Below the pieces are notes generated by a model, which saw only the letters and a list, made by a program, of their open reading frames with translations, was not told the DNA's origin and did no database searches. A stretch of 64,000 bases of DNA from Welwitschia mirabilis (Eukaryota > Gnetophyta > Gnetopsida > Welwitschiales): positions 162,854,868-162,918,867 of the forward strand of contig JBOZIK010000001.1 of assembly GCA_051453625.1 (NCBI GenBank), written 5' to 3'. Both the position numbers and the translations under genes were made by a program. The stretch's first letter is position 1. Each line of letters begins with the position of its first letter. Shown here in pieces: positions 11,431 to 23,283 of this stretch.

Positions 11431-14400
11431 CATCATATATTTGGAGAAGACTGCATAGCATGAGATATACATGAACTATTGGGTATCGATGCCTTCTCTC
11501 CATCATCTTCTATAGATATGGTATTCCAAAGTCATAGGGCATATAGGAGCATCTACATCTATAGGATATGGCTTACTATATAGTAGACATAGGGATTTGA
11601 CTTCCTAATAAGCCACATTAGCAAAGTAATATAATTGAAGGAGTCACTTTTAAGAAGATAATGGAGTTACTTACAAGGGTAGGGTAGAGATTGTGTAGGA
11701 TACTTACATAAATTAACTAGATAATTATCTAGATTAATTTACAAGTTATTTAGTTTCATCAAAGAGTGACAAGTTTCATCAAAGAGTGACATAATAGGAA
11801 CAAAGACTAAGCATGATTGTGTAGTGGTCTATATCAAGTAAAGGATTTTATAGATTGAGAAGGATGGTGTCATCATCATCCTTCCTAAGATAGTATAGAC
11901 TTACAATTCATACACTACTTGGGCATTAGAGAGAATATGAATTCATATTTTCCTACTAATAAGATTAGGATTAAGGGGGAGATTGCATCATCATCATCAT
12001 CATTTTCACTAGATACAAAAGTATAGTTCAGGATCTTTTCCACATAATAGTTGTTTCATGTATTGACATCTAGTCACCTTTATATAGATTATTTTTAGTG
12101 ATATCATGAACTATCTATTTTTCTACTCTTATATAATTTGTGTCTAGATGATTTGTATCTAATTATCATGTCATTCTCTCATTTTCCTAACATTAGTAAT
12201 TATGTAGTGGGGTTTGATATAGAAAAAATCATAATATTTGATGTTTTTCTTGTTGTTATTAGTTTCATGATGATTTTATAGATTTTTGTATACATGAATG
12301 AGATCAAGATGTGCTCCAAAGAGGTTAAGAGGTTTAATATTTTAAAAAATTAAGTTTTAAGAGCATCATTCACTTGGTCATCTAGATAACAACTAAAGGA
12401 TAAAGGTACCTTATAATATTATTGACTTATGGATAGATCATTTTACTTAGTTTAAGCATTAAATTCATATAGTAATATTATTGAATTCATGGTGTGTTTG
12501 ATTAATTGTTTATCTTATCAATTTAGCTTACTACTTATTATTCACATTCTCTATCAAAGGACAAAGAAATAATTAATGTCGGTTATGTTGGGAGGCCAAT
12601 TTTATCATGTTTGATATCATTATGAGAGTTCATGTCAAATTTATTTGGTAGGTTTTGGTGAATATAGAAAAAGTTAACTTACCATTGAAACGATGTAGTT
12701 TTCTAGTTTTTTTAACCCTTTTATGGATGATTTTTAAGACATGATTCATTCATGGTTCTTATGACATAGTTATGATACCAAGTTAATGAGATGATGATGG
12801 ATTTTGATTACCTTAACATTAGCCAGCTATTTTTATAATGCTAATGAGGGTGAATGTGACTAATGGGGATGATTTTGGAGATGATTTTAGAGATTTTGAA
12901 TTAGATTAAACCAACTAAGAATTAATAGAAGGTATTTATGTTTTAAAGCTTCAAATTAGAGGATCATCACTATGTTATTTGAATAAAAATCTAGAATGTC
13001 ACTTAACAAAAAATAAGTCTTATTTTCTAATAATTATCCATCATAAGTCATCTAGAAAAGGTCCAAAATAACTATCAACCAAACTAGATTCAACAATGAA
13101 GGATGTGGTAAGTAATTATTAAGTAGTTTACTACTTCATCAACATTATCATTTAGAAAAATATTAGAAGGAAAACAATTATAATTGATGCAATAATTAAT
13201 TAATTTTCTATCAAATTATTAATGTAATTACATGCCTTTAGTTTTGACCTCATAGTAACATAAATCACTAAAGAAAACTATAAGTACATCTTAACCATCT
13301 CATTTCATATTTTTTTACATTAAAATCAATTGCAACAATTGCAAAATCTTAGTTAAATAACCCATTTACTTGAAAGAAGAGCTTTCTTTGGTATTGGGCT
13401 AAGTATCCTCCATTAAGAAGTTGTTTCTTATAAGTGAACATAATTAAGTACATTTTGTTTGATTAATAAACTATGATTTTCTCTTAATTCTCTTTCTTTT
13501 GATATTCCTTATACTTCATGTTGGTGTTAATTTAATGCTATATAAGATTATATCTAATATTAATATATATTATAATGGCTAACATGGGTGAAAATAGATT
13601 GGTAAACTTTTGAATTTTTAATGTAGTGCATTCACATTTCCATTACATATTATTCATTTCATTGCATCATTTGTATTCTTAATTTAAACTTCTAAATAAG
13701 AGAATATCAAAAATATGATGTATCATTTTCTTTAAAATGGATTAACCTTTCAATGTTATTGATTACTTCACTAGAGTATGACAAGTGTGTTTGTACACTA
13801 TATAAATATGTGTATATAAATAGGTTAGGTTTATATTAATGAATAGGATTGAGATACATATTGTGAGCTTCAAACACCTAGACACTAAATGCTATGAAAC
13901 TATGAAAAAAAAGATCATGTTAGAAAGTTTTTTAGAATGAGAATCAACTATAAATATCAAAATGAAATGATCTTAGAAATCATTAATCATGTAATCAAAA
14001 GGATTTTATGCAGAATATAGCTATAGATAGTGATCAAGAAGGAATAATAAAGAAAAAATAAAACTACTATAAAAAATGTAGAAGAATAATATTTGTATGA
14101 TGCTAACAAAATATTACTAATGTAGGATGAAAGATTATAAAATATTTTTAATAAAAAGCTAGTATATTTTGGACATATGTACTTCATTTTACATGTCTAC
14201 TTATAGGGAGACATTGTATTCACATAGCAAGGTTGAATGACTATAAGGACTTCATGATAACTACATATAAAATGAGATTATATAGTATATAAGAAATATT
14301 GAAAACATTGATGAAACATGAAACTAAAAGAGAATGGTTACCTATAATGCTCTTATGTTAAACATAAGAAACAAAAACTAGCTAGGAAAGTCTATTTATA

Positions 14401-14879
14401 TTCAAAGAAAGGAAAAATTATAGAGGATGTTTTTACACATTAGAAGAAATCAATATTCAGATTTTTAAAGTAGAATTAGTATATCCTTAAAGTAGCACTT
14501 TATTTTATGTCTAGGAAGGATATTTATAAAGCATCTAGAGTTAAACTAAAGGATTAGATCTCTACGAAGAAATTAATTATGTTTAAAATTTTACTTGGAT
14601 GTATCTTAGAGAAGATAAAATATGGATGAGCTAAATTTGTACAAATAAAAAAGTGAGTTTAAAGGGTATTTAATGAAAATTTATTAATGTATATCATATT
14701 ATTTTTATAAGGGAATGAATAGTATATGAATATGTAATAACATGTAAAACTTAACATTTATTTTAAGTAATTAAGGCTAAATTAGTATAATCAAGTTCTA
14801 TTTTCACTATTTTATCATTTTATTTTGATTTACACTATTAAAATCATCAAAAATAACATTCTACATCTGATGTTAAACT
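11431..14879. other. AT-rich sequence, nothing recognised
   Basis: No protein family, RNA gene or LTR pair could be recognised on either strand. Reading frames are short and the few open ones (for example 13987-14187, minus) are low-complexity Ile/Leu/Phe/Tyr-rich. A short CAT trinucleotide repeat lies at about 11985-12003. Part of 11430-12000 may be internal sequence following the LTR-like copy ending at 11430, but this is unproven. Confidence 0.45.
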
Positions 14880-15118
14880 TTTGGGTCTCTAACATGATGT
14901 TAGAGTAAGGATTAAGCTTAGTTGGGAATTGATCAGAAAGTTGGTGATACTAGTAGGATCTAAAGGTGGTGCTAGTCATTTTAAGAATTAGAAGTTTATT
15001 TTCATATTTTAAGATGTTTAGTATATTTTAAACTATTAATATGATTGATGGACTAATTTAAAGTTGCCAAAAATTATTCAAATTTCAAAAATCGTAATCC
15101 TAATCCTAATTGTTAGAC

Positions 15119-15129
15119 TATAAAAAGGG
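15119..15129 (+). promoter_or_regulatory. TATA box in LTR-like fragment
   Basis: TATAAAAAGGG lies about 90 bases upstream of a tandemly duplicated leader segment. It is the best core-promoter match in this part of the window. Confidence 0.4.
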
Positions 15130-15214
15130 ACATGGACTTCATTTTTAGAAAAAATTTAGCATATGCTATGAGTGATTAATATTTTATAATGGAGAGGATA
15201 TTTAAACATATCTT

Positions 15215-15418
15215 ATTTCTAATTTCTTTTTTTTAAGAAATGAGCTAGCTCTTAAGGCTAACGTGACATATTAAGCTTTGGCTTAATTCTTTCATTCATG
15301 TAAACTTTACTCTATTATTTCTAATTTTGTTTTTTTAGGAATGAGCTAGCTCTAAAGGCTAACATTACATATTAAGATTTGACCTAATTCTTTAGTTCAT
15401 GTAATCTTTGTGATTGTA
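15215..15418 (+). repeat. 102-bp tandem duplication
   Basis: Unit 1 (15215-15316) and unit 2 (15317-15418) share ATTTCTAATTT, GAATGAGCTAGCTC, AAGGCTAAC, ACATATTAAG and TTCATGTAA in the same order. There are a few substitutions and a one-base length change near the T-run. The duplication lies downstream of the TATA box, in what would be the R/U5 region of an LTR. Confidence 0.7.
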
Positions 15419-16020
15419 ATAAAGTACTAAAATTTCTTCAATCTAGATTCTTGATTCCAAGTGTATATGATTTTTCATACTTGTGATACTTAATTTAGAT
15501 TAAAGTCTATTAAGCTCTTCGATATCTCTGAGTGATTCTTCATGTGCTTATCTTAGTCCATAGTTTACTATTATTTGATGTTCTTTAGAATGATTTCCTA
15601 GTTTTCATGCTTATGAAGTAGGCTATGAAATCTGCGATGACTTACAATCTTTACCACCACTTATGTGGTAAACAAAATTATGTCATCATGCTTGATCTTG
15701 AATGAATGCTTGACATGATTTCTCTAAATTAACCATAGAGAAATTTTGTTATTATTAAGATTAATGCCATTGTTGTTATAATTATGCTAGATTATTAGAG
15801 CTATGCCTCATTTCTAGCTTTAATTTATTAATTAATAATACTCATTTTCAATAGTAAATATCTCTATGGTAGTTATGAAAATAGATTCTATGCATGCTTT
15901 ACTACTTTTTCTACCACATTTATTTCTTGAAAAGAATAACATTAGGAGTATACTACCAATGGAATTTCTAGTTTGGTTTTGTAAACTTCGGGTTTAATTA
16001 TGTAAGATTTGTATCCCTAG

Positions 16021-17429
16021 GGATATCTTACTTGAACTTATAACATATATAGTGTTATGGACATAGCTAACCTAACCATACATATTTGATGGGGTACTTA
16101 ATACTATAATCAAATTTTAAGGAATTCTTTTGGATGATTTCTATAAAGAGTATAGTTATATGATTTTCTATATATTACTATGGAGTTATTTGTTATGAAA
16201 TTAAGCTGACTTTAGATGAAGGACAATCAAAAAATATAAGATGGATCTTAAGCTTTATTAATAGGAGTAAGAATGAAGGACAAGAAAACAAAAATATGTT
16301 AAGGCTATTAAACTTATCTATACATGAAATTTAACATATTTAGCCTCTAAATTTTAGTAATTTAATATATATTTAATATTATAATCATATATTTATTATT
16401 AAATAATTATTAATCACATTTTATTATTTAATTTTTGAAAATGTTATTAACAATAAACAATTTATGATATTTTGTTTATAGGTCATCTTTAGCTACTCAA
16501 ACTTCATTGTAGCTGATTAAGTTGAAGGGATTCATGCCACTATCAAAACTACTAACATCACTAATGTTCTAGAGAATAATGGGTTATATGAATAATGAAA
16601 GACTAAATAGAGAAAAATTTAACAAATTAGCATTTTAGCCTAGTTTTAAACTAGTCTATGAAGACTAAATACTACATATCTATGTCCTGTTCATTACTAA
16701 CTGTATGATAATAATAAAGACATAATGTAAATTTACCATCCCAAGAAAAGATACATAAGCAAGAATTACCTTAAGGGTAAAAAATTCCATCCTTCATTTG
16801 GACTTGAATTCACATTCTATATTGAAGATTAAGTTGGATACTACATCTATTTATATAAAATTTACCATTCTAAATCTAGAATTCTTATGACTATAATAAG
16901 GGCTTATTTCATCATGAGGTTATAAAACTCTATTATCCCTCACTAAATATGAAAGTATGATGGATTTGTGAGGCATATATCTTTATAAGCCTTTGTACTT
17001 AATTTAGTTAAATTAGTATTCTATGTAATATTTGCAACATTGTGACTACACTTTAATGTATGATTAATTTTTTTTAGTTCTTCCATCACTAATACAATTA
17101 TGATTACTGGTTATGAAATAGTTCATTTTGAATGTTATTTCATATTTATTTTTTAGATTTACTATTTTAAGATATTATTTGGATTTATATGATTGATATA
17201 TTAGTTTATGATATATTTCTTGTTATTAAAGCATTTTCTATTTTATTATAAGACAACATTTATAGTATTTTTTTATTTCATGATGTTAAGAATATATAGT
17301 AAATAATTTATTGCTTATCTATGAATCTATGTTTTACTTAGTATAATATCTTTTACTTGGCTTTGTTTTACTTGATATATTAAGTTATGTATAGTTATTC
17401 TTGATTCTTAGGACGATGAATCTACATAA
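16021..17429. other. AT-rich sequence, nothing clear
   Basis: No gene is recognised. At 16530-16575 there is a short block (GCCACTATCAAAACTACTAACATCACTAATGTTCTA, interrupted) related to the palindromic block of the LTR-like repeats at 4446 and 10250. A remnant of that LTR family is probably present. The right part may be decayed RNase H of the adjacent minus-strand gypsy element, but I could not read it. Confidence 0.4.
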
Positions 17430-19150
17430 TTCAATTCCTTTTTATAAAATTACATACTCTAAAGATTTGATCTTTATTAACTAAAATTCACACTTTTCAA
17501 GGTTGGTATAAAGTTAATTTATACTTAAAGTATCTAATGCTATTTATAGATTTTTTTATGATCCTTTTTAATTGATGAATATATCAAAATTTCATTAATA
17601 AATACCACCACAACTTCATGTAGATATGCTCAAAACATTATTATCCATAGTTATCATAAATATAGCTAGTCCATTAGTAAGTTCAGATGGTACTACTTAA
17701 AATTCATAATGTCCATACTTCGTGTGAAGTACCATTTTGAAAATATTTTCTGCCTTGATTCTCAGTTAATGGTATCTTAATTTAAGATCAATTTTTGAGA
17801 AAAACTTAAGAAACTTTAGTTGATGAAATAAATTATTAATTCTAAGTAATGAATAACTATTTTTAATTATTATCCTCTTTAGCATTCTATAATTCACACA
17901 TAGCCTTAAATATTCATTCTTATTTTTAACAAATAATACTAGTGCACCCAATGTTAAATTACTTGGCCTAATTAAACTTTTATCAAAAAGTGATATTAAT
18001 TAAGTTTTTAATTCTCCAACTCAATAGTAGGCATTCTATATGTTGCTTTTGTGATGGTTTCACTCCTTGTTTAAGAGTTATTTTGAAATATTTTTCTCTT
18101 TTTAGGGGGCATTATAGTAACTCCTTTGAATTCTTAATTACTATTTATAATATAGGTCCTAATATAATTGACAAACACACTTTTTCTCATTTTAAATCTA
18201 ATACTATAAGCTTCTTGTAATAGTAATCTATACTTAGTGTGAAATGCCATTTTGAAAATATCTTCCTCCTTGATTCTAAGTTAATGGTATCCTAATTTAA
18301 AATCAATTTTTAAGAAAAACTTATAAAACTTTAGTTGATCAAATAAATCATTAATTCTAGGTAATGAATAATTGTTTTTGATTGTTATTCTATTTAGCAT
18401 TCTATAATCCACATATATCCTTAAAACTTCATCTTTATTTTTAACCAATAACACTAGTGCGTCCCATGTTAAAATGCTTGACCTACTCAACCTTTTATTC
18501 AAAAGTTCTATTAATTAAGTTTTTAATTCTTCCAACTCAATAGTAGGCATTCTATATGTTTCTTTTGTGATGGGTTTCACTCCTCATTTAAGAGTTATTT
18601 TGAAATCTTTTTCTCTTTTTAGGGGGCATTTTGGTAACTCCTTTAAATTCTTAATTACTATTTTTAATACAAAACCTAATATAACTAGCAAATCCATTCT
18701 TTCTTCTTTTAAATCTAATAGTATAAACTTCTTGTGATAGTAATCTATTTGTGCTTTATTTTCTTGCAACTAATTCATTTCTAAAGTAATATCAAAGTAG
18801 CTTAAGTAGTTTGAATTATTAATCTATAATGTACATACAAATGCTTCTCCAATTGTTTTAATTTGACTACCATTAGGAAGTTCTGCTATTAACTGATTGA
18901 CATTTTTAATTTTTGAAAACATATTTTTATTTATTAAGTATGAAATAAAAGAATCAGTTACACTTGGATATATTAAAATTTTTATAATAATATTTAATAA
19001 AGTACCTCTAATTTCTAATATCACTTTTAATTGACAACTTTACTTGGAGACTGAGGCATAAATATTCCTAAAATTTTTTTGTAGTTGCTTTCTATTTCTT
19101 CTTTTTATGGCAATCCTTGACATAATGAGATCCCTCACCTAGAAAACACT
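17430..19150 (-). pseudogene. pol: Ty3/gypsy (chromovirus-like) gag end, protease and RT fragment
   Basis: Read on the minus strand, the order is gag zinc knuckle, aspartic protease, then reverse transcriptase. The knuckle (about 19145-19095) reads CFLGEGSHYVKDC, one cysteine codon short of CX2CX4HX4C. The protease (19024-18824) keeps DSFISYL. The RT has VKNKDEVLRIYVDYRMLN, then ITIKNNYSLPRINDLFDQL and IDFKLGYH (18502-18281). It continues past a duplicated copy to KYGHYEF, a decayed PFGLTNAP and the catalytic box near 17610-17590. There FIDD reads FINE, so both active-site Asp are lost. Motif style resembles the Del/Tekay/CRM group. The fragment has frameshifts and stops and cannot make enzyme. 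No LTRs were found. Confidence 0.8.
17716..18745 (-). repeat. About 515-bp tandem duplication inside gypsy RT
   Basis: Copies at about 17716-18230 and 18231-18745 align throughout. Shared landmarks are GTGTGAA-T-CCATTTTGAAAAT at the left end, GTTAATGGTATC, GCATTCTATAAT-CACA, CAACTCAATAGTAGGCATTC and TTTTAGGGGGCAT, ending at the repeated AGTAATCTAT. Each copy encodes the same RT palm segment (VDYRMLN-type to GYH). The duplication therefore arose after the element lost function, or inactivated it. Confidence 0.8.
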
Positions 19151-19616
19151 ACATATTTTTGAAATACTTAGTTGAATTTTTAATAGACTAATCCTTTCTT
19201 AATCGACCTATGAATTTTTCTATTCCTCTAGTTGGTTAATTTTTCATTCTTTTTATAGTTGACTTGTTTCTCTAATATTAACTATAGCCATATTTACTGT
19301 GCCTCTTCCTCTGATCATATCTACATTCATATTGAATGGTTTCTTTCATGGTTTAATTATTCTAGTATCTTGAGGTATTATCCTTTTCTCCTTAAGATTT
19401 TTGTTCATGGTCTAAGAATCCTCACTAAGTATCCCCTTTTCAAAAGCCTCTATAATGATTTTTGATTGAAATATTTTAACATGATTTTAAATTACTAAAT
19501 GCAGACTAGCCATAAAATTTTGATTGTTGTTAATTTCCATACATTTGTGCTCATAATGGGATATTGTCATGAAATATTATATAAGATTGTAAAATTCATT
19601 TGCCTTGGGAGAGGCA

Positions 19617-19690
19617 AGGATATTAACTCAGTGGTAGAGCACACCCCTGATAATCACGTCATTATGCCTAGGCTGTGAAGTCTCTTGCAT
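19617..19690 (+). pseudogene. trnI-GAU: Nuclear plastid-DNA fragment: 5' exon of trnI-GAU and intron start
   Basis: The bases 19617-19653 follow the first 37 nt of plastid tRNA-Ile(GAU): AGGATATTAACTCAGTGG, then TAGAGC, ACACCCC and TGATAA with the GAT anticodon. The next bases (ATTATGCCTAGGCTGTGAAG) match the start of the plastid group II intron. Most differences from the plastid gene as I remember it are G-to-A or C-to-T (GCGCGCC to GCACACC; GTTGTGCCTGGGC to ATTATGCCTAGGC). The 3' exon is absent, so no tRNA can be made here. This is plastid DNA moved to the nucleus. A mitochondrial intermediate is possible. Confidence 0.75.
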
Positions 19691-20859
19691 TTTAAAAATT
19701 CAAAGATATATCTACTTGTAAATCTTCTTTTAAATTCCTCCTATTGGTAAAACTATTTTTGATAATTTCACTTATCAAATATCTTATATCATTATGTAGA
19801 TAGATTAATACCAAGAACATCAAAATATTAATAGGCCTTAGACCATGATGGATCTTCAAAGACAACATCTTTGAAAAAGGATAAGATAATAAATTATAAA
19901 ATTAGTTGTTTGAAGACATTTGAAAAATTGAAGACATCTCTACTGAAGACATCTAGGAAATTAAAAGTAACTTAGATGCATCAAAATTTAAGTGACATGC
20001 TTAAGATGGTTATTCCATCAAAGATGATTATGGTAAAGGTTAAACCTAACATAGATGAAGATGTTTACATGTTTGAAAACACCTTTACTAAGCTAAAACA
20101 AGTAAGAGAATCAATTTAATTTTCAATTAATATATTACATTTTAAATGAGTTATCAACTTGTACATTATGGATTCATAATCAGAAGATCTAAGAATTATA
20201 TAGAGAAATTTTTATTGAAATTTGGATGAGTTGATTAAAGATTTCTATAAGATGAAGACATCTGATTGTTAATAGATGTTTATAAAAGTGAAGATGTCTT
20301 AGACTAAAATTCATGTCAATAAAAACTGAATTATGCGCCCCACATCTAAATATTTTCTATCTATTACACGATGGTTATAAAGTTAAATGAATACCCTTAA
20401 ATAAATAGAATTATTTAACTATATAAATCCTCAATGTTATGAAAGAAATTAGAAGTTTTGAAACTTCAATGAATACTCAGCTTTTGAATCTTGATAAATA
20501 ATTATCAGATCAAGAATAAAAAATGCACAAGCAAAAGAAACTTCTTATAAAGAATCAAAGGGATTATTTTCAAAGGTTCTTGCATTGCTTTCATCATTCA
20601 CTCTTGGATATTCATTACTTCATTCTTTATTCACACTCTTGATGACAATAACAATATCAAGAATATCAAATCTTTATTAAAGCCAAATATTTAATATTGT
20701 TATTATATTTTACTTTTGTTTTACATTGTGGACTATCTTATTATTGAATATTGTTGTAAGTCCATTATTAAATCAATCTCTTTATAAGGTAACCCTTGTA
20801 TAGAAGTGCATTTAAGATAACATCTGTGAGTACTTATTTATTATAAGGTTATTGGTAAG

Positions 20860-21220
20860 CCAAAAAACCATTATTTCCTTGTAGGGAAAAGAATGATATC
20901 CTGTATGAATACTCTTACTATTGTAATATTCATAGTGCACCTAGGAAAACCACTATTTCCTTGTGAGGAAGAGAGTGCTTCTTTGAGAGAAAACTCTCAC
21001 TATTATAAGGCTTATGATGCACCTATGAAAACCACTATTTTCTTATAGGGGATAGAGTTATACCTTGTGAGGAAACTCTTATTTATTGTAACATTGATGA
21101 TACATCATAAAACCACTATTTTCTTAAAGGTTAATAATATTCAAAGGTGTGAGTAGAAGTTACCCTCTATATATAAATGTACCTAGGTTGGAAACCACAT
21201 TATCTTGATAAGGTATCTTT
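20860..21220 (+). repeat. 82-bp tandem units in copia LTR
   Basis: Five degenerate units begin at AAACCA-TATTTTCTT near 20865, 20947, 21028, 21109 and 21191. Most contain GTGAGGAA/GTAGGGAA, ACTCTTACTATT-TAA and GATGCACCTA. The spacing is close to 82 bases. The array lies in the 3' half of the LTR (R/U5). Confidence 0.65.
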
Positions 21221-21305
21221 TATTATGCATTTTCATTCTACTATTAGTTTAAACTTTATTTGATGGAATTCATTCACTCCTTTATTTAATTCAATGATTC
21301 TCAAG

Positions 21306-21317
21306 TGGTATTAAAGT
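21306..21317 (+). promoter_or_regulatory. Primer binding site (initiator tRNA-Met)
   Basis: TGGTATTAAAGT matches TGGTATCAGAGC at 9 of 12 positions and lies directly between the LTR end and the gag ATG at 21356. Confidence 0.55.
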
Positions 21318-21355
21318 AGGTACTCACAAAAAGGAGTAACTTCCTTAAGTGAACA

Positions 21356-21650
21356 ATGGAAGGGATGCCATCTATTAGACCTCTGTTCTTTGATGGGATA
21401 AACTATGCTTGTTAGAATATGAGGATGTGGATGTACTTATAGTATTTTGAGTTTCAAATATGATAAAGCATAGAATGAGGCTACATAGATTAGATATAAA
21501 CCATATCAAATGATATAGGTAATATCATTACTCAGATTAAGAAGAAAAAAGATTGAAAAGGCAAAGAGAAAGCTAATTTCATGTATGATTGTAAAGCTAA
21601 AAATGCACTTGTGTATAAAGATAATGATGTAAATGTTTCTTATGAATGAA
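21356..21650 (+). pseudogene. gag: Copia gag N-terminus (Sirevirus-like)
   Basis: ATG at 21356 opens MEGMPSIRPLFFDGINYAC followed by a stop where the family has Trp, then MRMWMYL. This is the conserved N-terminal signature of copia gag (PLFDGxNYxYWKxRM). A weak continuation (KEKANFMYDCKAKNALVY) corresponds to the KAK-NAL helix of the UBN2-type capsid. The frame is lost beyond about 21650, so only some 100 codons remain. Confidence 0.65.
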
Positions 21651-22575
21651 ACGTTTTTATTCTTATAATTATATACTTTATATGGTATTTGATATTTATC
21701 TTTAATATTTAGGTTAATATACTAGTTACTTAATAGGCTAGTTAGTAAGTATGTTAGTAGGTCAGCATATATATAAATATCATTAGGTTATAGGTAGAAA
21801 ATGCCATTTAGCATAAGGATGATAGATAAGATCAAGGTGGCAGAAATATAATAACAACTTCAACTATAAATCTATTCTTTAGGAGTAAAGAGAGGAAATA
21901 GTAAAGCAAAAAAGAATAAAGAGTATAAGAAGGAGATCACCACATATAGTAGCAATCTCTTAGAAAAAAGGGTTTAGAGATAAAACTAAGAAAAGGATTA
22001 AAGAAAAGCTTCAAACATCTTAAAAAGAATGTGAAAGCATCTCCTATATTATAGTATTACCTACGAAGGAAAATACAAACTCATTAGTACATTTCTATGT
22101 AACATTTGGATATTTTAATATAAAGATAAAAAGCTAATATTTGTGAAATATTGTAAACATGTTTTATTACTTGAAAAGGCAATATAATCTTTTATTTGAT
22201 TCTGTTTATGTAATTAAATATGAATTAAAATATTTAATAATACTTAGAAATAAGTATTGTTTAGCATTTAGTCAAACTTCTATTATGTTTTTTCATTTTT
22301 TTCATTCCCCATAGTGTAAAATATGAATATAGTAAACTTATTAATTATCAACTTGATTAGTTCAAGTGACCTCATCAATTGTTTATCTTGATGATGCATT
22401 TTGAACTAAATGATTAAAGTGTTAGTAGTATCAACTAGTTCTTTAATAAATCTCTGATTTTAATTTAATGGTTTAAGCTTACTTTAGATTAACAACATTA
22501 TAGTTTTCTCCATTTTTTAGCATAATTTCATAGTATTTTTTTGTATTTATTTCTCAATATAAGCTTTTATCATTT

Positions 22576-22594
22576 TGGCACTAGAAAAAGGGAT
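22576..22594 (+). promoter_or_regulatory. Decayed primer binding site of the gypsy host (tRNA-Asp type)
   Basis: TGGCACTAGAAAAAGGGAT keeps both ends of TGGCGCCGTTGCCGGGGAT (10 of 19 identical). It precedes the gag reading frame by about 400 bases, where this site is expected. Confidence 0.4.
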
Positions 22595-22969
22595 ATTCTA
22601 AAGCTAACTAGCATAGACAAAAAAGTCTATAATCCAACAAGATAGTTAAGGAAAATGGTAGGATGAAAGAGGTAAGTTTGTTAAAAACCCTGATAAATAT
22701 AATTTGAATGAGTAGATTAGAGGTAGAATTAAAATAGAAATAAAAGAGGAATATTTTAGTATTAATGAAACCAATGTTGAAAAGACTATAAAAGAAAAAA
22801 AATATTTCCTAAATTAATGAGTGAAATATAACAACGATTACTTTCTCTTCTCAAGTTACCTATCACTCAAGGAGAATCTTCTTAGATAGCTAGGATAAAT
22901 AAACCTAAAAAAATTTGTAGTAGGATGCTATTAGAAATATCATGGAGATTTAAGACATTTGAATTATGA

Positions 22970-23283
22970 AACTCATTGGCTAGAAGATTTGAGTTCTATT
23001 AATCCTATGGCCTTAGAATACCTTTAAAAAGTGAGAAGTATAAATATAATATTAATACCCACTTTTGAGGATAAGAAAACAAAAGAACCTATAATAAACT
23101 TACGTTTATTTAATGCCTTATTTAAAGTAAATTATCTTGATTTAAAATTTTATTTTTTAAGGTATTTTTGTTTTTATTTAAAAGGTAATTCTTAGCTCTG
23201 GTATCATTAAAATCATAATCATGATTTTAGTTTATGAAGAACTCTTAAGAATGCTTTCTTGATCAAATTTCAACCCATAAAGA
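22970..23283 (+). pseudogene. gag: Gypsy gag, N-terminal part
   Basis: The translation shows WLEDLSSINPMALEYL, then INIILIPTFEDKKTKEP and FNALFKVN, then LKNAFLIKFQPIK up to the insertion point. This is the Retrotrans_gag layout of Athila/Tat proteins (LLPTFxGxxxENPxxHxxxF, then LxxAFLxKFFPxxK). The reading frame stops at 23283, at the target duplication AAAGA, and resumes at 34936 in the same frame once the inserted element and one AAAGA are removed. There are internal stops, and the upstream start is not clear. Confidence 0.75.
23279..23283 (+). repeat. Target-site duplication AAAGA (left)
   Basis: AAAGA abuts the outer end of the 23284 LTR and is repeated exactly at 34936-34940 beyond the other LTR. 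It defines the 23284-34935 insertion. Confidence 0.9.

Larger units (their letters stand above)
14880..16020 (+). repeat. LTR-like fragment with TATA box
   Basis: The stretch has the composition of an LTR. A GGTGATACTAGTAGG..GGTGGTGCTAGTC block (14940-14975) recalls the palindromic block of the 4.2/10.0-kb repeats. A TATAAAAAGGG box lies at 15119-15129, and a polyadenylation-like region with TGTAATCTTTGTGATTGTAATAAAGT follows near 15400-15425. No partner LTR is visible, so it could be a solo LTR or a truncated one. Confidence 0.4.
19840..21650 (+). mobile_element. Truncated Sirevirus-like copia element: 5' LTR, PBS and gag start
   Basis: A 5' LTR of roughly 1.4 kb (left edge uncertain) contains repeated GAAGACAT/GAAGATGTC words at 19912-20300 and a set of 82-bp units. 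It ends near 21303 and is followed by a methionine-tRNA-type primer site and a gag start. The coding part fades at about 21650, where sequence attributed to the gypsy LTR begins. The element is thus either truncated or interrupted there. It is distinct from the GGTCGACC-type family further right. Confidence 0.6.

Noticed and set aside
11431-12003. Continuation of an Athila-type ORF after the second LTR-like copy
   Set aside because: A primer-site-like match at 11424 was only about 8 of 19 bases, and no motif could be read in the following frames.
19617-19690. Functional tRNA-Ile gene
   Set aside because: Only the 5' exon and the intron start are present. The 3' half of the cloverleaf is missing and stem bases are mutated.
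20860-21220. CRISPR-like array of regularly spaced repeats
   Set aside because: Units are degenerate and contiguous, with no unique spacers. They lie in a retrotransposon LTR of a plant genome, with no cas genes.
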